From Bacteroidota bacterium (GTDB lineage Bacteria > Bacteroidota > Bacteroidia > Bacteroidales > UBA10428), in assembly GCA_016699695.1 (NCBI GenBank), contig CP065006.1, positions 1,240,001-1,304,000 of the forward strand: 64,000 nucleotides of DNA. The letters run 5' to 3'. This document shows, one piece after another, positions 34,702-44,645 of the stretch (position 1 is the stretch's first letter; each line of letters starts with the position of its first letter). The notes beneath the pieces are model-generated. The model ran no database searches and was not told where the DNA came from. It was given only the letters and a program-made list of their open reading frames with translations. Made by a program: the position numbers and the translations under genes.

Positions 34702-35298
34702 TTATTTGCCTTTTTTGAAGGGTTTTTTGAAATGCTTTTTTTTGGCCACCAGTTCGCGGGTATCGGTAAGCGATACTCTTTTGATGTCGATGGTTCCGCC
34801 TCCAAGGGTGTTGAGGTCGTTTAGAATAATCTCATCGTCCACGTTTTCGCGATTCCAGGAGTAGTACGCCTTTTTCATGTGGTTTGCAATCTGGCTGATA
34901 AGCTTGTATTTATCATCGCTGTCGGGCAGTTCGCATGCCGATTTAACCATCATCTCCACCGAATGTCCATAGTGACGATAACGGATGCGGCTGGTACCGT
35001 AGGCTACCTGCTTTGGCTTTTCGATAAAAGTCTCCGGACGAGGCGGATCGTAGGGGTAATCGATATCCAGGTCGAAGCGGGCAATCAGTGCCAGGTGGTC
35101 CCACAGTTTATGCTTAAAATCGTTGATGTCGCGCAGGTGAGGGTTAAGGTTCCCCATTACTGCCACAACTGAATGAGCAAGACGGTTACGTTCGGTGCGG
35201 TCGTCGATGGTTTTTATGTAGTCTACCATCCGGTGGATGTTACGACCGTATTCCGGAAGAATCAATTTCGACCGGCTGGTATTATAATCAAATTCCAT
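34702..35298 (-). CDS. DUF4290 family protein
   Basis: A 198-aa soluble, mostly helical protein of the DUF4290 family, which is restricted to Bacteroidota and often sits upstream of murA. Recognisable features are the opening MEFDYNTSRSKLILPEYGRN, the SVVAVMGNLNPHLRD segment and the YPYDPPRPE stretch. The C-terminus is Lys-rich. It ends 18 bases before murA, so the two are likely co-transcribed. A role in cell-wall synthesis or its regulation is suggested only by the conserved neighbourhood. Confidence 0.88.
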   Translation of the reverse strand: MEFDYNTSRSKLILPEYGRNIHRMVDYIKTIDDRTERNRLAHSVVAVMGNLNPHLRDINDFKHKLWDHLALIARFDLDIDYPYDPPRPETFIEKPKQVAYGTSRIRYRHYGHSVEMMVKSACELPDSDDKYKLISQIANHMKKAYYSWNRENVDDEIILNDLNTLGGGTIDIKRVSLTDTRELVAKKKHFKKPFKKGK

Positions 35299-35402
35299 AA
35301 CTAATAAATATGTGCTGCAAAGCTAATCGAATTTATCGAAGCACCCAAAGCCATTGCTATAAAAGTGCTCAAGACAGAAGTGATTATATATTAGATGGTT
35401 TG

Positions 35403-37709
35403 CTATTCAATAGTAACAATTCGCAGGCGAGCAAATTTCAGCAACAGCTGCTTTTCTTCCTTTATCTGCTGAAAAAACACCGTAGCCTTGCGGTTGGGCA
35501 TTTCGCCCTCGATTTGTATTACCTTACCTTTCCCGAACCGCTGATGTTCTACAGTCATTCCCGACTGAATTTTCTCAGGAGAATCGGCTACAAAACTGCT
35601 GTCGATGGGTGCATTGGCATTTGGGGTCTGGCGGAACTGGGTTTTGGGGCGCAATGGAAAGTTATTGGTTGTAGTACCCGTATCTCTTTTTCTGAATGGG
35701 AAACTGCCTGCATCGACTGTGTTTGTCGTTTGACGCATATCGTTCGGCCATTCGATGTATTCGGCTGCAATTTCTTTCAGGAATCTGCTGGGCGCGCAAT
35801 CGGTAGGTGTACCCCAACGGTAACGGTTCTGTGCAAAACTAATGGTTACCTGCTGCATGGCCCGGGTAATAGCAACGTAAAAAAGCCGGCGCTCTTCTTC
35901 CAGTTCGCGCTGGCTGTCTTTTGCCATCGACGATGGAAGAAGGTCTTCTTCGCATCCGGCAATAAATACCTGTTTGAATTCAAGTCCTTTGGCCGAATGA
36001 ATAGTCATGATGCTAACCTTGTTACGGTCTTCATCCTTTTCGTTGTCGCTGTCGGTGAGCAGGGATACATTCTCGAGGTAATGGCCAATGCCCATGGCTT
36101 CGCCAGTTTCGCGCGAGGTTTCCACAAAATCGCGTATGCCGTTTAACAATTCTTCGAGGTTTTCGTATTTGCTGCGTTCTTCCGGGGTAGTGCCATTGTA
36201 CAGGTCTTTCAGAATGCCGCTGGCAGCAGCCATTTCAGAGGCCAGCTGAAAAGCATCGAGACTTTGTACTTGCTGTTGGTACTTACGTATTAAATCGGCA
36301 AACACGGTAAGCTTCGATAGAGTGCCCTGGTTAAATTGAAGGAGATTGTTGTAGCTTCCTGCATGGATAAGAATTTCCCACAAAGGAACATCCTTTTTAG
36401 CTGCCAGCTCTTCGAGGTTCGAAAGGGTGGTTTTACCAATCCCTCTCGTCGGGTAGTTGATGATACGTTTGAAAGCCTCGTCGTCGTTGGGGTTTACTAC
36501 CATTCGTAGGTAGGCAAGCATATCCTTAATCTCTTTCCGTTGATAGAAAGAAATGCTGCCATAAACCTTGTAGGGTATATTGCGCTTACGCAAGGCCTCC
36601 TCAAAAATACGCGATTGGGCATTGGTGCGGTACAATATCGCAAAATCGTTGTATTGCAATTGCTGACCAAGCAAGGTGTCTAGAATCTGCGACGAAACCA
36701 AAAAACCTTCCTCAATATCGGTGAGGGCTTTTACTACTTTCAAAGGCTGGCCCTCTTCCTGTTTTGAGAAGATGGTCTTTCTTATCTGCTCACTGTTCTT
36801 GTCGATAAGGCTATTTGCGGCATTGACAATGCTTTGGGTAGAACGGTAATTCTGCTCTAACTTAAAGAGTTGGCACTCGGGATAGTCTTTTCTGAAATTC
36901 AGAATGTTTTCGATCATAGCACCCCGGAAGGAATAGATACTTTGCGCATCGTCACCCACCACGCAGATATTATGATGCTTTTCGGCCAGTTTTTTTACGA
37001 TGAGATATTGGGCAAAATTGGTATCCTGGTATTCGTCTACCAGAATAAAATCGAATCGTTGCTGGTACTTGGCCAACACCTCCGGAAAATCGCGGAACAT
37101 GATATTGGTATTTAAAAGCAGGTCGTCAAAATCCATAGCTCCCGATTTTTTGCAGCGCGAGGCATAGAGCTTAAACACCTCGGCCATCATCGGACGACGG
37201 TTCATCTGGTCGGTCTGGCGTATTTTCTCGTCGTTGTAATAGGCCTGTGGGGTAATCAGTTTGTTTTTTGCGCTCGAAATACGACCCAACACCTCCCCAG
37301 GTTTGTATATTTTATCGTCGAGTTTCAATTCAGCAATGATAGACTTTAACAGGCTTTTTGAATCGATGGTATCGTAAATGGTAAAATCAGAGGGGTAACC
37401 CAGATTGGAGGCCTCGGAACGCAATATGCGGGCAAAAACGGAATGGAAGGTGCCCATCCAGAGCGAATGCGAGGAGTTGTTACCCAGGAGTTTGTGTATT
37501 CTATCCTGCATTTCCCTGGCAGCCTTGTTGGTAAAAGTGAGAGCAAGAATGCGCGAAGGCTTTACACCCTGCTCCAGTAAATGCGCAATACGATAGGTGA
37601 GAACACGGGTTTTCCCGGAACCTGCACCTGCAATTACCAGCGAGGGTCCCTGAAAATGCGATACTGCCAGTACCTGCGCCTCATTTAATCCTTCGAAGAG
37701 TCTGCTCAT
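35403..37709 (-). CDS. UvrD/PcrA-type DNA helicase
   Basis: A superfamily 1A 3'-5' DNA helicase of 768 aa. Motif I is GAGSGKT, motif Ia ALTFTNKAAREM, motif II VDEYQDTN, motif III GDDAQSIYSFRGA, motif IV EQNYRSTQ, motif V TIHSAKGLEF and motif VI EERRLFYVAITRA. The C-terminal 70 residues end in a Tudor-like segment (VEHQRFGKGKVIQIEG), as in PcrA, which binds RNA polymerase. It acts in repair and in removal of stalled complexes. The start is an ATG with the Q-motif (GLNEAQ) within ten residues. It is separate from the DUF4290-murA pair by about 100 bases. Confidence 0.94.
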   Translation of the reverse strand: MSRLFEGLNEAQVLAVSHFQGPSLVIAGAGSGKTRVLTYRIAHLLEQGVKPSRILALTFTNKAAREMQDRIHKLLGNNSSHSLWMGTFHSVFARILRSEASNLGYPSDFTIYDTIDSKSLLKSIIAELKLDDKIYKPGEVLGRISSAKNKLITPQAYYNDEKIRQTDQMNRRPMMAEVFKLYASRCKKSGAMDFDDLLLNTNIMFRDFPEVLAKYQQRFDFILVDEYQDTNFAQYLIVKKLAEKHHNICVVGDDAQSIYSFRGAMIENILNFRKDYPECQLFKLEQNYRSTQSIVNAANSLIDKNSEQIRKTIFSKQEEGQPLKVVKALTDIEEGFLVSSQILDTLLGQQLQYNDFAILYRTNAQSRIFEEALRKRNIPYKVYGSISFYQRKEIKDMLAYLRMVVNPNDDEAFKRIINYPTRGIGKTTLSNLEELAAKKDVPLWEILIHAGSYNNLLQFNQGTLSKLTVFADLIRKYQQQVQSLDAFQLASEMAAASGILKDLYNGTTPEERSKYENLEELLNGIRDFVETSRETGEAMGIGHYLENVSLLTDSDNEKDEDRNKVSIMTIHSAKGLEFKQVFIAGCEEDLLPSSMAKDSQRELEEERRLFYVAITRAMQQVTISFAQNRYRWGTPTDCAPSRFLKEIAAEYIEWPNDMRQTTNTVDAGSFPFRKRDTGTTTNNFPLRPKTQFRQTPNANAPIDSSFVADSPEKIQSGMTVEHQRFGKGKVIQIEGEMPNRKATVFFQQIKEEKQLLLKFARLRIVTIE

Positions 37710-38073
37710 TCTTTTTAGTCAATCATTTTACCAAACTTTGGCAAAAATACAATTCTCAAATAGCTGTTTGGTTTTTCTCACAATTATTTATACAGAAGAA
37801 TTTAACAGACAGCATACCCAGTGTATTCAAAGAATATAAGCTGCCTGTGCCAAATACCTTATGCTTCAATCGATACGAACAATAAACCCTCTGATCGGCG
37901 CTTAAGTTTGAGCGGGTTTATTTAAAAAGAGATTTGCTGCTGCCATACTATTTGATATTTTTGTGAGTTATTTTTTAGGACTCCTCAAAAATTAAGATGT
38001 TTTCTGCGTTCAGTTTTTAATGGGCTGCGAACCGAAATGCTAACACTAAAATTTTAATATACAAACAAATATA
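37710..38073. other. Divergent intergenic region with consensus promoter
   Basis: A 364-base gap between the helicase gene (minus) and the exported-protein gene (plus). It holds a consensus promoter at 37933-37963. For the helicase, a CAAAAATA (37742-37749) could be the -7 box on the minus strand, without a clear -33 partner. Confidence 0.55.
37933..37963 (+). promoter_or_regulatory. Consensus Bacteroidetes promoter for 38074-39459
   Basis: TTTG at 37933-37936 and TATTTTTG at 37956-37963 are separated by exactly 19 bases, a full match to the TTTG-N19-TAnnTTTG consensus recognised by the primary sigma factor of Bacteroidota. Transcription would start about 100 bases before the start codon at 38074. 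Confidence 0.75.
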
Positions 38074-39459
38074 ATGCACAGGCTCCTTTCAGGGTATATT
38101 CTCCTTTTCATTCTTCTGCCGCAATTTGCATTTACCCAGATTACGGCCCCCTATGCCGATTTATCCGATACAGCGGCCTATGCCGGAGGAAAACCCGATT
38201 CTCTATTTGTCTTCAACGCCGAAAACCCGCAAAAATTCCTTCTTGCCGATACAAGCGGATACAGTACCCACCAGGTCGAATGGGATGAATATATCCCGGG
38301 TACAGGATTTCAACCATTCTCTGCTGGAGAATTGCAGCTTAATATCGCAAACAGCCCCTTTTCCCAGGGCTATAGGTTGCGACTGGTTGGAACCCCAACC
38401 CTAGAATGTATTTGCTGGGTGATGATTAATGAGAGTAGCGTGGAAATTCTCACCAAAAATCCGGCAGGTGTCATTACGCGCGATGCACTCACCAGCAGCG
38501 ATTGCATTGCTATTGGATACATCGAAGTCGAATACAAACCACGCAAACTGGAGTATTTCGATCCCACCACAAACGATACGCTTACATACTCTCTAAGTTA
38601 TAAAAGTAGTTCGGAAATAAGCCCGCAGCCCGATGCTGGTTTCGGCATTTTAAACGAAGCAGATCCCTTGAATGGTCTTTTACGCTTTTCCATTAACAAT
38701 TCGTGGTGGAAAGATGCCAGCTATATTATAAAAATTACCGACAAGGCTAACCTGGTCCGGCAAGACACTGTGTTGGTAACAGCGATAAGGCCCTATGCCG
38801 ATTTTAAAACTCCCGAGCATATACCCCTTAACGACCGCGATTATTATCCCGACCGCGATACACTCTATTACCGGGCTTATGGTGAAAATTACACCGAGAA
38901 ATCGGCTCCAGGACTTTATAGTTTCGAAAGTGGGGCATTCAATTTCGACTCGATTGTTTACCATTTTGGAGATTCGGTAAAGATTACCACCGAACAGGAA
39001 GATACGGTTTATGCTTACCAAAAATGGGGCGTATACGAAGCCTGGATCGAAGTAGTCAATTATTTCGATTTTCGAAGAGAGTGCTATTATACTTCGGATA
39101 AAATAAATCTCGAATTATCTAAGCCAAGCTTTGCTTCCAGCGATGGCAACGAAGTGCAAAATGTTTTTTCTCCTCCCAACGGAAGCAATCCAATCTGGAG
39201 GCTGGACGATGTGAGCATCATAGATTTTGAAATTGCAATATACAACCGTTATGGAAGGCGAATTCACTATTTTAAAGGGAATATCCGTGATTGGGGCGGC
39301 TGGGACGGACGAATCAACAATTCCTCCAGCTACGTAGCTACAGGGGTTTATTTTTATGTGATAAAAGAATTTTCAACGGCTCCTTCTTTTGGCACTACCG
39401 AATCGGTAGACCTGGGCGATGTAAAAAAGGGTGCTATTCATGTTTTCAATACCGAATAA
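38074..39459 (+). CDS. Exported protein with gliding-type C-terminal domain
   Basis: A 461-aa exported protein with a signal peptide (LLSGYILLFILLPQFAFTQ). The body is beta-rich with segments such as SYKSSSEISPQPDAGFGI and TLYYRAYGENYTE, consistent with Ig/cadherin-like repeats. The end (residues 385-455) has the elements VQNVFSPPNGSNP, IYNRYGRRIHYF, WGGWDGRI and VATGVYFYVI, which is the gliding motility-associated (type B) C-terminal domain used for export by the type IX secretion system. The product is therefore probably surface-attached or secreted. It has its own consensus promoter and terminator. Confidence 0.85.
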   Translation: MHRLLSGYILLFILLPQFAFTQITAPYADLSDTAAYAGGKPDSLFVFNAENPQKFLLADTSGYSTHQVEWDEYIPGTGFQPFSAGELQLNIANSPFSQGYRLRLVGTPTLECICWVMINESSVEILTKNPAGVITRDALTSSDCIAIGYIEVEYKPRKLEYFDPTTNDTLTYSLSYKSSSEISPQPDAGFGILNEADPLNGLLRFSINNSWWKDASYIIKITDKANLVRQDTVLVTAIRPYADFKTPEHIPLNDRDYYPDRDTLYYRAYGENYTEKSAPGLYSFESGAFNFDSIVYHFGDSVKITTEQEDTVYAYQKWGVYEAWIEVVNYFDFRRECYYTSDKINLELSKPSFASSDGNEVQNVFSPPNGSNPIWRLDDVSIIDFEIAIYNRYGRRIHYFKGNIRDWGGWDGRINNSSSYVATGVYFYVIKEFSTAPSFGTTESVDLGDVKKGAIHVFNTE

Positions 39460-39480
39460 GCATATTCTCGCAATAAAAAG

Positions 39481-39513
39481 CAAAACCTCCTATGACAGGG
39501 GAGGCTTTGATTT
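39481..39513 (+). terminator. Terminator downstream of 38074-39459
   Basis: A 10-bp stem with one mismatch (CAAAACCTCC with GGAGGCTTTG), a 9-base loop, and a T-rich tail after it. It lies between two convergent genes and could serve both; the GH31 gene ends at 39549. Confidence 0.7.
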
Positions 39514-39548
39514 TGTATGTACAAAAATATTCATCGATCACTAGCTCA

Positions 39549-42278
39549 CTAATATTTTATCAGGCGGCGGGTAATTGGCGCACTATTGTTTGCAGAAACA
39601 CTTAGAAAGTAAATTCCTGCATTCAGGCTATTTGTATTAAACAAGGTACTTTCAATAGTGCCTGGAATGACTGACTGAATAATTTGGGTTTCAATTTTTC
39701 TTCCCATCATATCCGTTAACGTAATTGTAACAATGCCTCCTTTCTTATTCGTGTACTCGACCTTAAACCCGTTTGATATTTGGGTCGGATATACGTTTAA
39801 GCCAGCAATAGTCTCATCCAGGATATCCTGCATAGCTGTTGAATACTCGATATCAGAAATTACTATTTGAACTGAATCGCTACTGAGGGTTGTTTTAACC
39901 TTTAATAATGCTGAATCAGCATTCCAATAAGCCCCTTGCCCTGCCAGCATATATTCAGAATTATTCGAAGCAAGAGTAATCAATTCATCGTTCACAGATA
40001 CGGACTCAGGACTCTTGACATTATTGTGTACTATAAATTCAATTAAGCATGAATCTGGCTGATCCGTAGATCCTGGGCCCCGATTAGTAACCTTCAGTAA
40101 AAGATCAGAGCTGGTAGCTTCAGCATCCAGGTCAATCAAAGTGAATTGATTGCTTTCTAAGTTAGATTTTGTTTTACCGTCATCTTCAAAAATTGTAAAC
40201 TGTGTTTTGCCTGCATTAGCAGTTGGGTAATAATGAATGGAATAAGCCTCTGGTGTAAAGAAATCGGTAGAGAGTTGAACCTCTGACTTAGGAATAAGTG
40301 CTCCAGCCCTGTAGAAATAGGGTATTTCGCCTAATGTCAGTGCAATACTTGCGCTGGTATTTCCTTGATAAACCTTGCCTGTAAAATTGTCAATCCACTC
40401 TCCGGCAGGAAAAATTACATCGCGGCTTACAGCGCCTTCTTCTAGCACGGGTGCTACAAGTATATCTTTTCCCCAAAAGAATTGATCGTTTACGCTTTTT
40501 GTTAGGGCATTATCGGGTTCGAAATAATTTAACGGCATCATAAGTGGGCGACCCGTAGTTGTATTTAACCATGCCAGCGAATAGTTGTAAGGCAGCATCG
40601 AATAGCGTAGCTGGATATAACGGCGACAAATGCTTTTATAAGGTTCGGGGTAATTATTTGGTTCCATGTCGATACCGGTGCCATGGGCGCGCATTACTGG
40701 AGAAAAAGCACCAAACTGTATCCATCGGGTATATAATTCCGGATTTTCGCCTCCGCCGGTAAACCCCCCAAGATCGGAATGCATGTAGGCTACCCCGCTT
40801 AAACCCATGCCTGTTTGGATAGGCGTTTGAGCATACAGCCCCCTATAACTGCGTTGTATATCGCCCGACCATGGAAAAGTGCTATAACGCTGCATGCCAG
40901 CAAAACCTGAACGTATCAGATTAAACAGACGTGTGTCCGGGTAGTTTTGCATCATCTTTCTGTACAGCATTTCGCCCCAAATCAAACTGTAAACATTATG
41001 GATATCTTCAGCATTTCCAGTGGAATGAACCATATCCGAAGGATGCAGTTCGGGTTCACCAAGGTCGCTCCAAAATCCGGTTACTCCTTCCTGAATTTTC
41101 TGGTTGTACTTTGTCCACAGCCATTCCTGAGCAGCAGGCAGCGTAATGTCTAAAAGTCCAGCATTGCCAGCCCAAAAATTATTTAACTCGTAGCTATTGC
41201 CCTGCGGATCCTCTGCCAAGAACCCCATTGCTTCGAGATACGTGAAATTATTAGTAGTGCTAAGAAAATAAGGGTCAAAAATCAAAATTGTCTTAACCCC
41301 AAGCGACTGAAAGTCGCTCATCATGGTCTCGGCTTCCGGAAAGCGGGAGCGGTCCCAATCCAGATCACCCATGTCAAAGACACCCCCTTGCCACTGAAGG
41401 TCGAGTACAATCGCATCCACCGGGAATTGATCATTTCGCAGGCCATCAATAATATCCCTGGCTTCCGCCTCGGTTTCGTAGCCAAACTTAGATTGAATGA
41501 ACCCCAATGCCCAGCGCGGAGGAAGAGGTTGTTTCCCGGTAAGGTTTGTGTAATTATCCATAACCCGGTCGAAAGTGCCTCCGGAAATAAAATAATAACT
41601 GAGCTCATCATCCTTATAAACAGAATAGTTGAGCAGGTTATTCCCATCCATATCAACCTGCATGTTTCCAGGGTGTTGCTTGTCAAAAAAGAGCCCATAA
41701 TTTTCAGATGAAACAACAAAAGGAATTCCAATATTCAGGTTTGAGGCTTCGTACTCATAGCCATACCAAGGAGCATTATACATGGCAAGATCGTAACCAT
41801 TGCGGCTGACTGGTATAGCCCGGCTGCCGCCTCCATAGAAGTTCTCATCAGGTTTTATATTAAATGAAGCAGTGATTATGCCAGAGGAGCTGTTCAAGCT
41901 TTCTGATTCTGCTATCAGAACTGTCCCATCAGTCTTTTTAAAAGATATCGTTACAGGGTTCTTTTGAATTTCAACCTCCAGACCAGAAACCGAGAGGCTA
42001 AGCGATGATCCATCTTCATCCAGATTGCATGGGATTGCCTGATCGAGCACAACGCTATAGGAAGTATTATGAGCTTGGACGGTGCCGGGCTTAAAACCTA
42101 TCTTCACAATTTCGGAGGTAGTAAAAGCAACTGAATAAGTATTGCTGGAAGTAGATAGGATTAGGCTAGTGTCGTTAAAGCTATGGCTTACATAATTGTT
42201 TTGGGCGAAGGCTGAATGTAGCGTCAAGAATAAGGCTATTAGCCCAAATGTCAGTCGAATGCCAGGGTGTGCTTTCAT
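39549..42278 (-). CDS. Secreted GH31 alpha-glucosidase with T9SS signal
   Basis: A 909-aa exported glycoside hydrolase family 31 enzyme. A signal peptide (LIALFLTLHSAFAQ) is followed by an N-terminal beta-sandwich (about 50-250) and a TIM-barrel catalytic domain (about 255-590). The catalytic nucleophile lies in GFWSDLGEPELH and the acid/base region in FPWSGDIQRS. A DUF5110-type domain and beta-sandwich follow. The last 80 residues (NVYPTQISNGFKVEY, DMMGRKIE, LNAGIYFLSVS) are a type A sorting domain for the type IX system. It most likely cleaves alpha-linked glucose or xylose oligomers outside the cell. Confidence 0.92.
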   Translation of the reverse strand: MKAHPGIRLTFGLIALFLTLHSAFAQNNYVSHSFNDTSLILSTSSNTYSVAFTTSEIVKIGFKPGTVQAHNTSYSVVLDQAIPCNLDEDGSSLSLSVSGLEVEIQKNPVTISFKKTDGTVLIAESESLNSSSGIITASFNIKPDENFYGGGSRAIPVSRNGYDLAMYNAPWYGYEYEASNLNIGIPFVVSSENYGLFFDKQHPGNMQVDMDGNNLLNYSVYKDDELSYYFISGGTFDRVMDNYTNLTGKQPLPPRWALGFIQSKFGYETEAEARDIIDGLRNDQFPVDAIVLDLQWQGGVFDMGDLDWDRSRFPEAETMMSDFQSLGVKTILIFDPYFLSTTNNFTYLEAMGFLAEDPQGNSYELNNFWAGNAGLLDITLPAAQEWLWTKYNQKIQEGVTGFWSDLGEPELHPSDMVHSTGNAEDIHNVYSLIWGEMLYRKMMQNYPDTRLFNLIRSGFAGMQRYSTFPWSGDIQRSYRGLYAQTPIQTGMGLSGVAYMHSDLGGFTGGGENPELYTRWIQFGAFSPVMRAHGTGIDMEPNNYPEPYKSICRRYIQLRYSMLPYNYSLAWLNTTTGRPLMMPLNYFEPDNALTKSVNDQFFWGKDILVAPVLEEGAVSRDVIFPAGEWIDNFTGKVYQGNTSASIALTLGEIPYFYRAGALIPKSEVQLSTDFFTPEAYSIHYYPTANAGKTQFTIFEDDGKTKSNLESNQFTLIDLDAEATSSDLLLKVTNRGPGSTDQPDSCLIEFIVHNNVKSPESVSVNDELITLASNNSEYMLAGQGAYWNADSALLKVKTTLSSDSVQIVISDIEYSTAMQDILDETIAGLNVYPTQISNGFKVEYTNKKGGIVTITLTDMMGRKIETQIIQSVIPGTIESTLFNTNSLNAGIYFLSVSANNSAPITRRLIKY

Positions 42279-42460
42279 AAAACTGAAAAAATAAATTCAA
42301 ATTATACAAACGATTGGATGTTTCTTCTACAACTGAACGATATAAAAGTAAGCGTCTATTTGAATTTATTTTTAAATAGTCCTTTGCAAATAATCATCAA
42401 CAAAAAACGGGTTACTTAATTAATTCCCTTCAGGCATTTCTAAAAGTTAAAGGCGATATA

Positions 42461-42490
42461 AAAAAACACGCAGAGCACAAGCCCTGCGTG
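42461..42490 (-). terminator. Intrinsic terminator of recA
   Basis: A 7-bp stem (CACGCAG with CTGCGTG), a 10-base loop and a T-run on the minus strand, about 42 bases after the recA stop. Confidence 0.75.
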
Positions 42491-42531
42491 ACATTTTATA
42501 ATATGGTACTAAATAGTTTAAACAGCTGAAT

Positions 42532-43548
42532 CTACTTTGCTTTTAGCAGCTCCACAATTTTTTTCTCCATCTCCTCTGCCAATTCGGGGTTATCTTGCAG
42601 TAACAGCTTTACTGCATCCCTGCCCTGTCCCAGTTTGGTGTCGCCATAACTAAACCACGAACCTGCTTTTTTGATCACATCGTTCTCTACACCCAGGTCA
42701 ATGATCTCCCCAATTTTCGAGATCCCTTCGCCATACATCATATCGAACTCAGCCTTTTTAAAGGGTGGTGCCAGTTTATTCTTTACAATTTTTACTCTCA
42801 CACGCGTACCTGTGGCATCCTCACCATCCTTTATCTGCGTAATCTTGCGGATATCCACCCGCATACTGGCATAAAACTTAAGGGCATTACCGCCAGTGGT
42901 GGTTTCGGGATTACCAAACATGACACCAATCTTTTCGCGCAGCTGGTTAATGAAAATGCAGGTGGTATTTGTTTTGTTAATGTTGGCCGTAAGTTTGCGC
43001 AATGCTTGCGACATAAGTCTTGCCTGAAGCCCCATTTTCGAGTCGCCCATTTCGCCTTCTATCTCAGCTTTAGGGGTAAGGGCTGCCACCGAATCAATTA
43101 CAATAATGTCAATGGCCCCAGACCGGATCAGATGATCCGTAATCTCTAAGGCCTGCTCGCCATTGTCGGGTTGCGATATGAGCAGGTTTTCGATGTCAAC
43201 ACCCAGTTTTTGGGCATAAAAACGGTCGAAAGCATGTTCGGCATCGATAAATGCAGCAATGCCACCGGCCTTTTGCGCTTCGGCAATGGCATGAAGGGTA
43301 AGCGTAGTTTTACCCGACGACTCCGGACCAAAAATTTCTATCACCCTGCCACGAGGGTAGCCCCCTACACCCAAAGCCAGATCAAGTGCAATGGAACCAC
43401 TGGAAATGGATGGTACATTCTCAACGGCATGATCCCCCATTTTCATAATGGTGCCCTTGCCAAAATCTTTCTCAATTTTTCCAAGGGTTAGCTCAAGGGC
43501 TTTCAGTTTTTCTTTACGGATATCGTCGATGCTAATCTCTTTTGCCAT
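42532..43548 (-). CDS. recA: Recombinase RecA
   Basis: A full-length RecA (338 aa) for homologous recombination and SOS induction. Walker A is GPESSGKTT, the Walker B region is IIVIDSVAAL, loop L1 contains EGEMGDSKMGLQARLMSQAL, and loop L2 has GNPETTTGGNALKFYAS. The C-terminus is acidic and short (EEMEKKIVELLKAK). No LexA-type box was seen upstream. It is followed by a terminator and appears to be transcribed alone. Confidence 0.98.
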   Translation of the reverse strand: MAKEISIDDIRKEKLKALELTLGKIEKDFGKGTIMKMGDHAVENVPSISSGSIALDLALGVGGYPRGRVIEIFGPESSGKTTLTLHAIAEAQKAGGIAAFIDAEHAFDRFYAQKLGVDIENLLISQPDNGEQALEITDHLIRSGAIDIIVIDSVAALTPKAEIEGEMGDSKMGLQARLMSQALRKLTANINKTNTTCIFINQLREKIGVMFGNPETTTGGNALKFYASMRVDIRKITQIKDGEDATGTRVRVKIVKNKLAPPFKKAEFDMMYGEGISKIGEIIDLGVENDVIKKAGSWFSYGDTKLGQGRDAVKLLLQDNPELAEEMEKKIVELLKAK

Positions 43549-43703
43549 AATTGGGTTTATTTAATGTGGTGTATGTACTATTTGATTATATTATAATCGT
43601 TATCGATGCGATTAAAATAATCATTTGAATATTTGAGTGCAAGAAAATTTACGAAAAGTTTTATGAAAATTGCATGAATTAACGGAATTGAAATGTGGGC
43701 GGA

Positions 43704-44597
43704 TTATCGGAACAAGTGAATGAATCCCTTTTTACTGTAAAAACCAGCCGTGTCGCCTTGCAATGCTTCAATAGTATAAAAATACACTCCGGCACTTAAA
43801 TCCCTTCCTGAGGCATCCTTGCCATCCCAATAAATAATTGGTGCTTCCTGTTCAAACACTTCAATTCCGGCCCGCGAAAAAAGCGTAAAGGAAAGAACCA
43901 CGGCAACATTCTCAGGATCGACTACAAAATAATCGGTGGTGCCGGGAGAAAATACGTTGCCTACCTCAAATTCTTCGAATACAGGTAAATCCTTTGAAGT
44001 AAGTGACTCGCAAATATAGGTAGACTGTATCATGCGCACCAGCAACTCTACTCTGTAATTACCTGTATCGGGATAGGTATATTGTTCAATGGCATTTTCG
44101 GGGTTGGTATAATTGGCAGAATAGGCGATACGCCTTAACGAAGTAGCTCCTTCAAAATGCTCCCAGGCAAAAGTGTAATTGGCGCCATTGTCTGTCATTT
44201 CAACAAGTGGATGAAAGGAATAGGTATAATCGGGTTCTTCTTTCTCTTTTACTATACGGAAGTCGGAGTTTAAAGGGCCCAGGGCGTTGATATAACCAGA
44301 ACGCGCCACAGTGCCTGCGCTGTTGTTGTTTATGGTGAGGCTTACCGAATAACGACGAACATCGTTATAGATAGCGGTGACGGTATCGTAAGCTCCGGCA
44401 TTAATTACGGTGCCATTGCCAAAATCCCAACTTACTGCAGTAATGGTACTCAGGTCATAGGTGCTGCTATCAATGGCAAAATCAACTTCCAAAGGAATAC
44501 ACCCCTCCGGATTGGTGGATGTGAAATCTGCTTGTGCTTGCAGCAAAAGAGCAATAAATAGTAGAAAAATAATATGAAACGTACGCATTCGCATCAT
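43704..44597 (-). CDS. Exported PKD protein with gliding-type C-terminal domain
   Basis: A 297-aa exported protein with a signal peptide (RTFHIIFLLFIALLLQAQ). Residues 22-115 form a PKD-type domain (AVSWDFGNGTVINAG is its hallmark turn). A second beta-domain spans about 120-215. The last 80 residues (FEVGNVFSPGTTDYF, LFSRAGIEVFEQ, YWDGKDASGRDLSAGVYFY) are the gliding motility-associated C-terminal domain, a type IX export signal. It is likely on the cell surface. It sits beside recA and the AI-2E family permease with no obvious functional link. Confidence 0.85.
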   Translation of the reverse strand: MMRMRTFHIIFLLFIALLLQAQADFTSTNPEGCIPLEVDFAIDSSTYDLSTITAVSWDFGNGTVINAGAYDTVTAIYNDVRRYSVSLTINNNSAGTVARSGYINALGPLNSDFRIVKEKEEPDYTYSFHPLVEMTDNGANYTFAWEHFEGATSLRRIAYSANYTNPENAIEQYTYPDTGNYRVELLVRMIQSTYICESLTSKDLPVFEEFEVGNVFSPGTTDYFVVDPENVAVVLSFTLFSRAGIEVFEQEAPIIYWDGKDASGRDLSAGVYFYTIEALQGDTAGFYSKKGFIHLFR

Positions 44598-44645
44598 TCG
44601 GGCTGAAGCTTTTGATGTAAATATAGAATTTAGTTTCAGCTGTGA

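Noticed and set aside
39549..42278. GH31 gene as part of a polysaccharide utilisation locus
   Set aside because: No SusC/SusD pair, TonB-dependent receptor or hybrid two-component sensor is nearby, and its neighbours are housekeeping genes.
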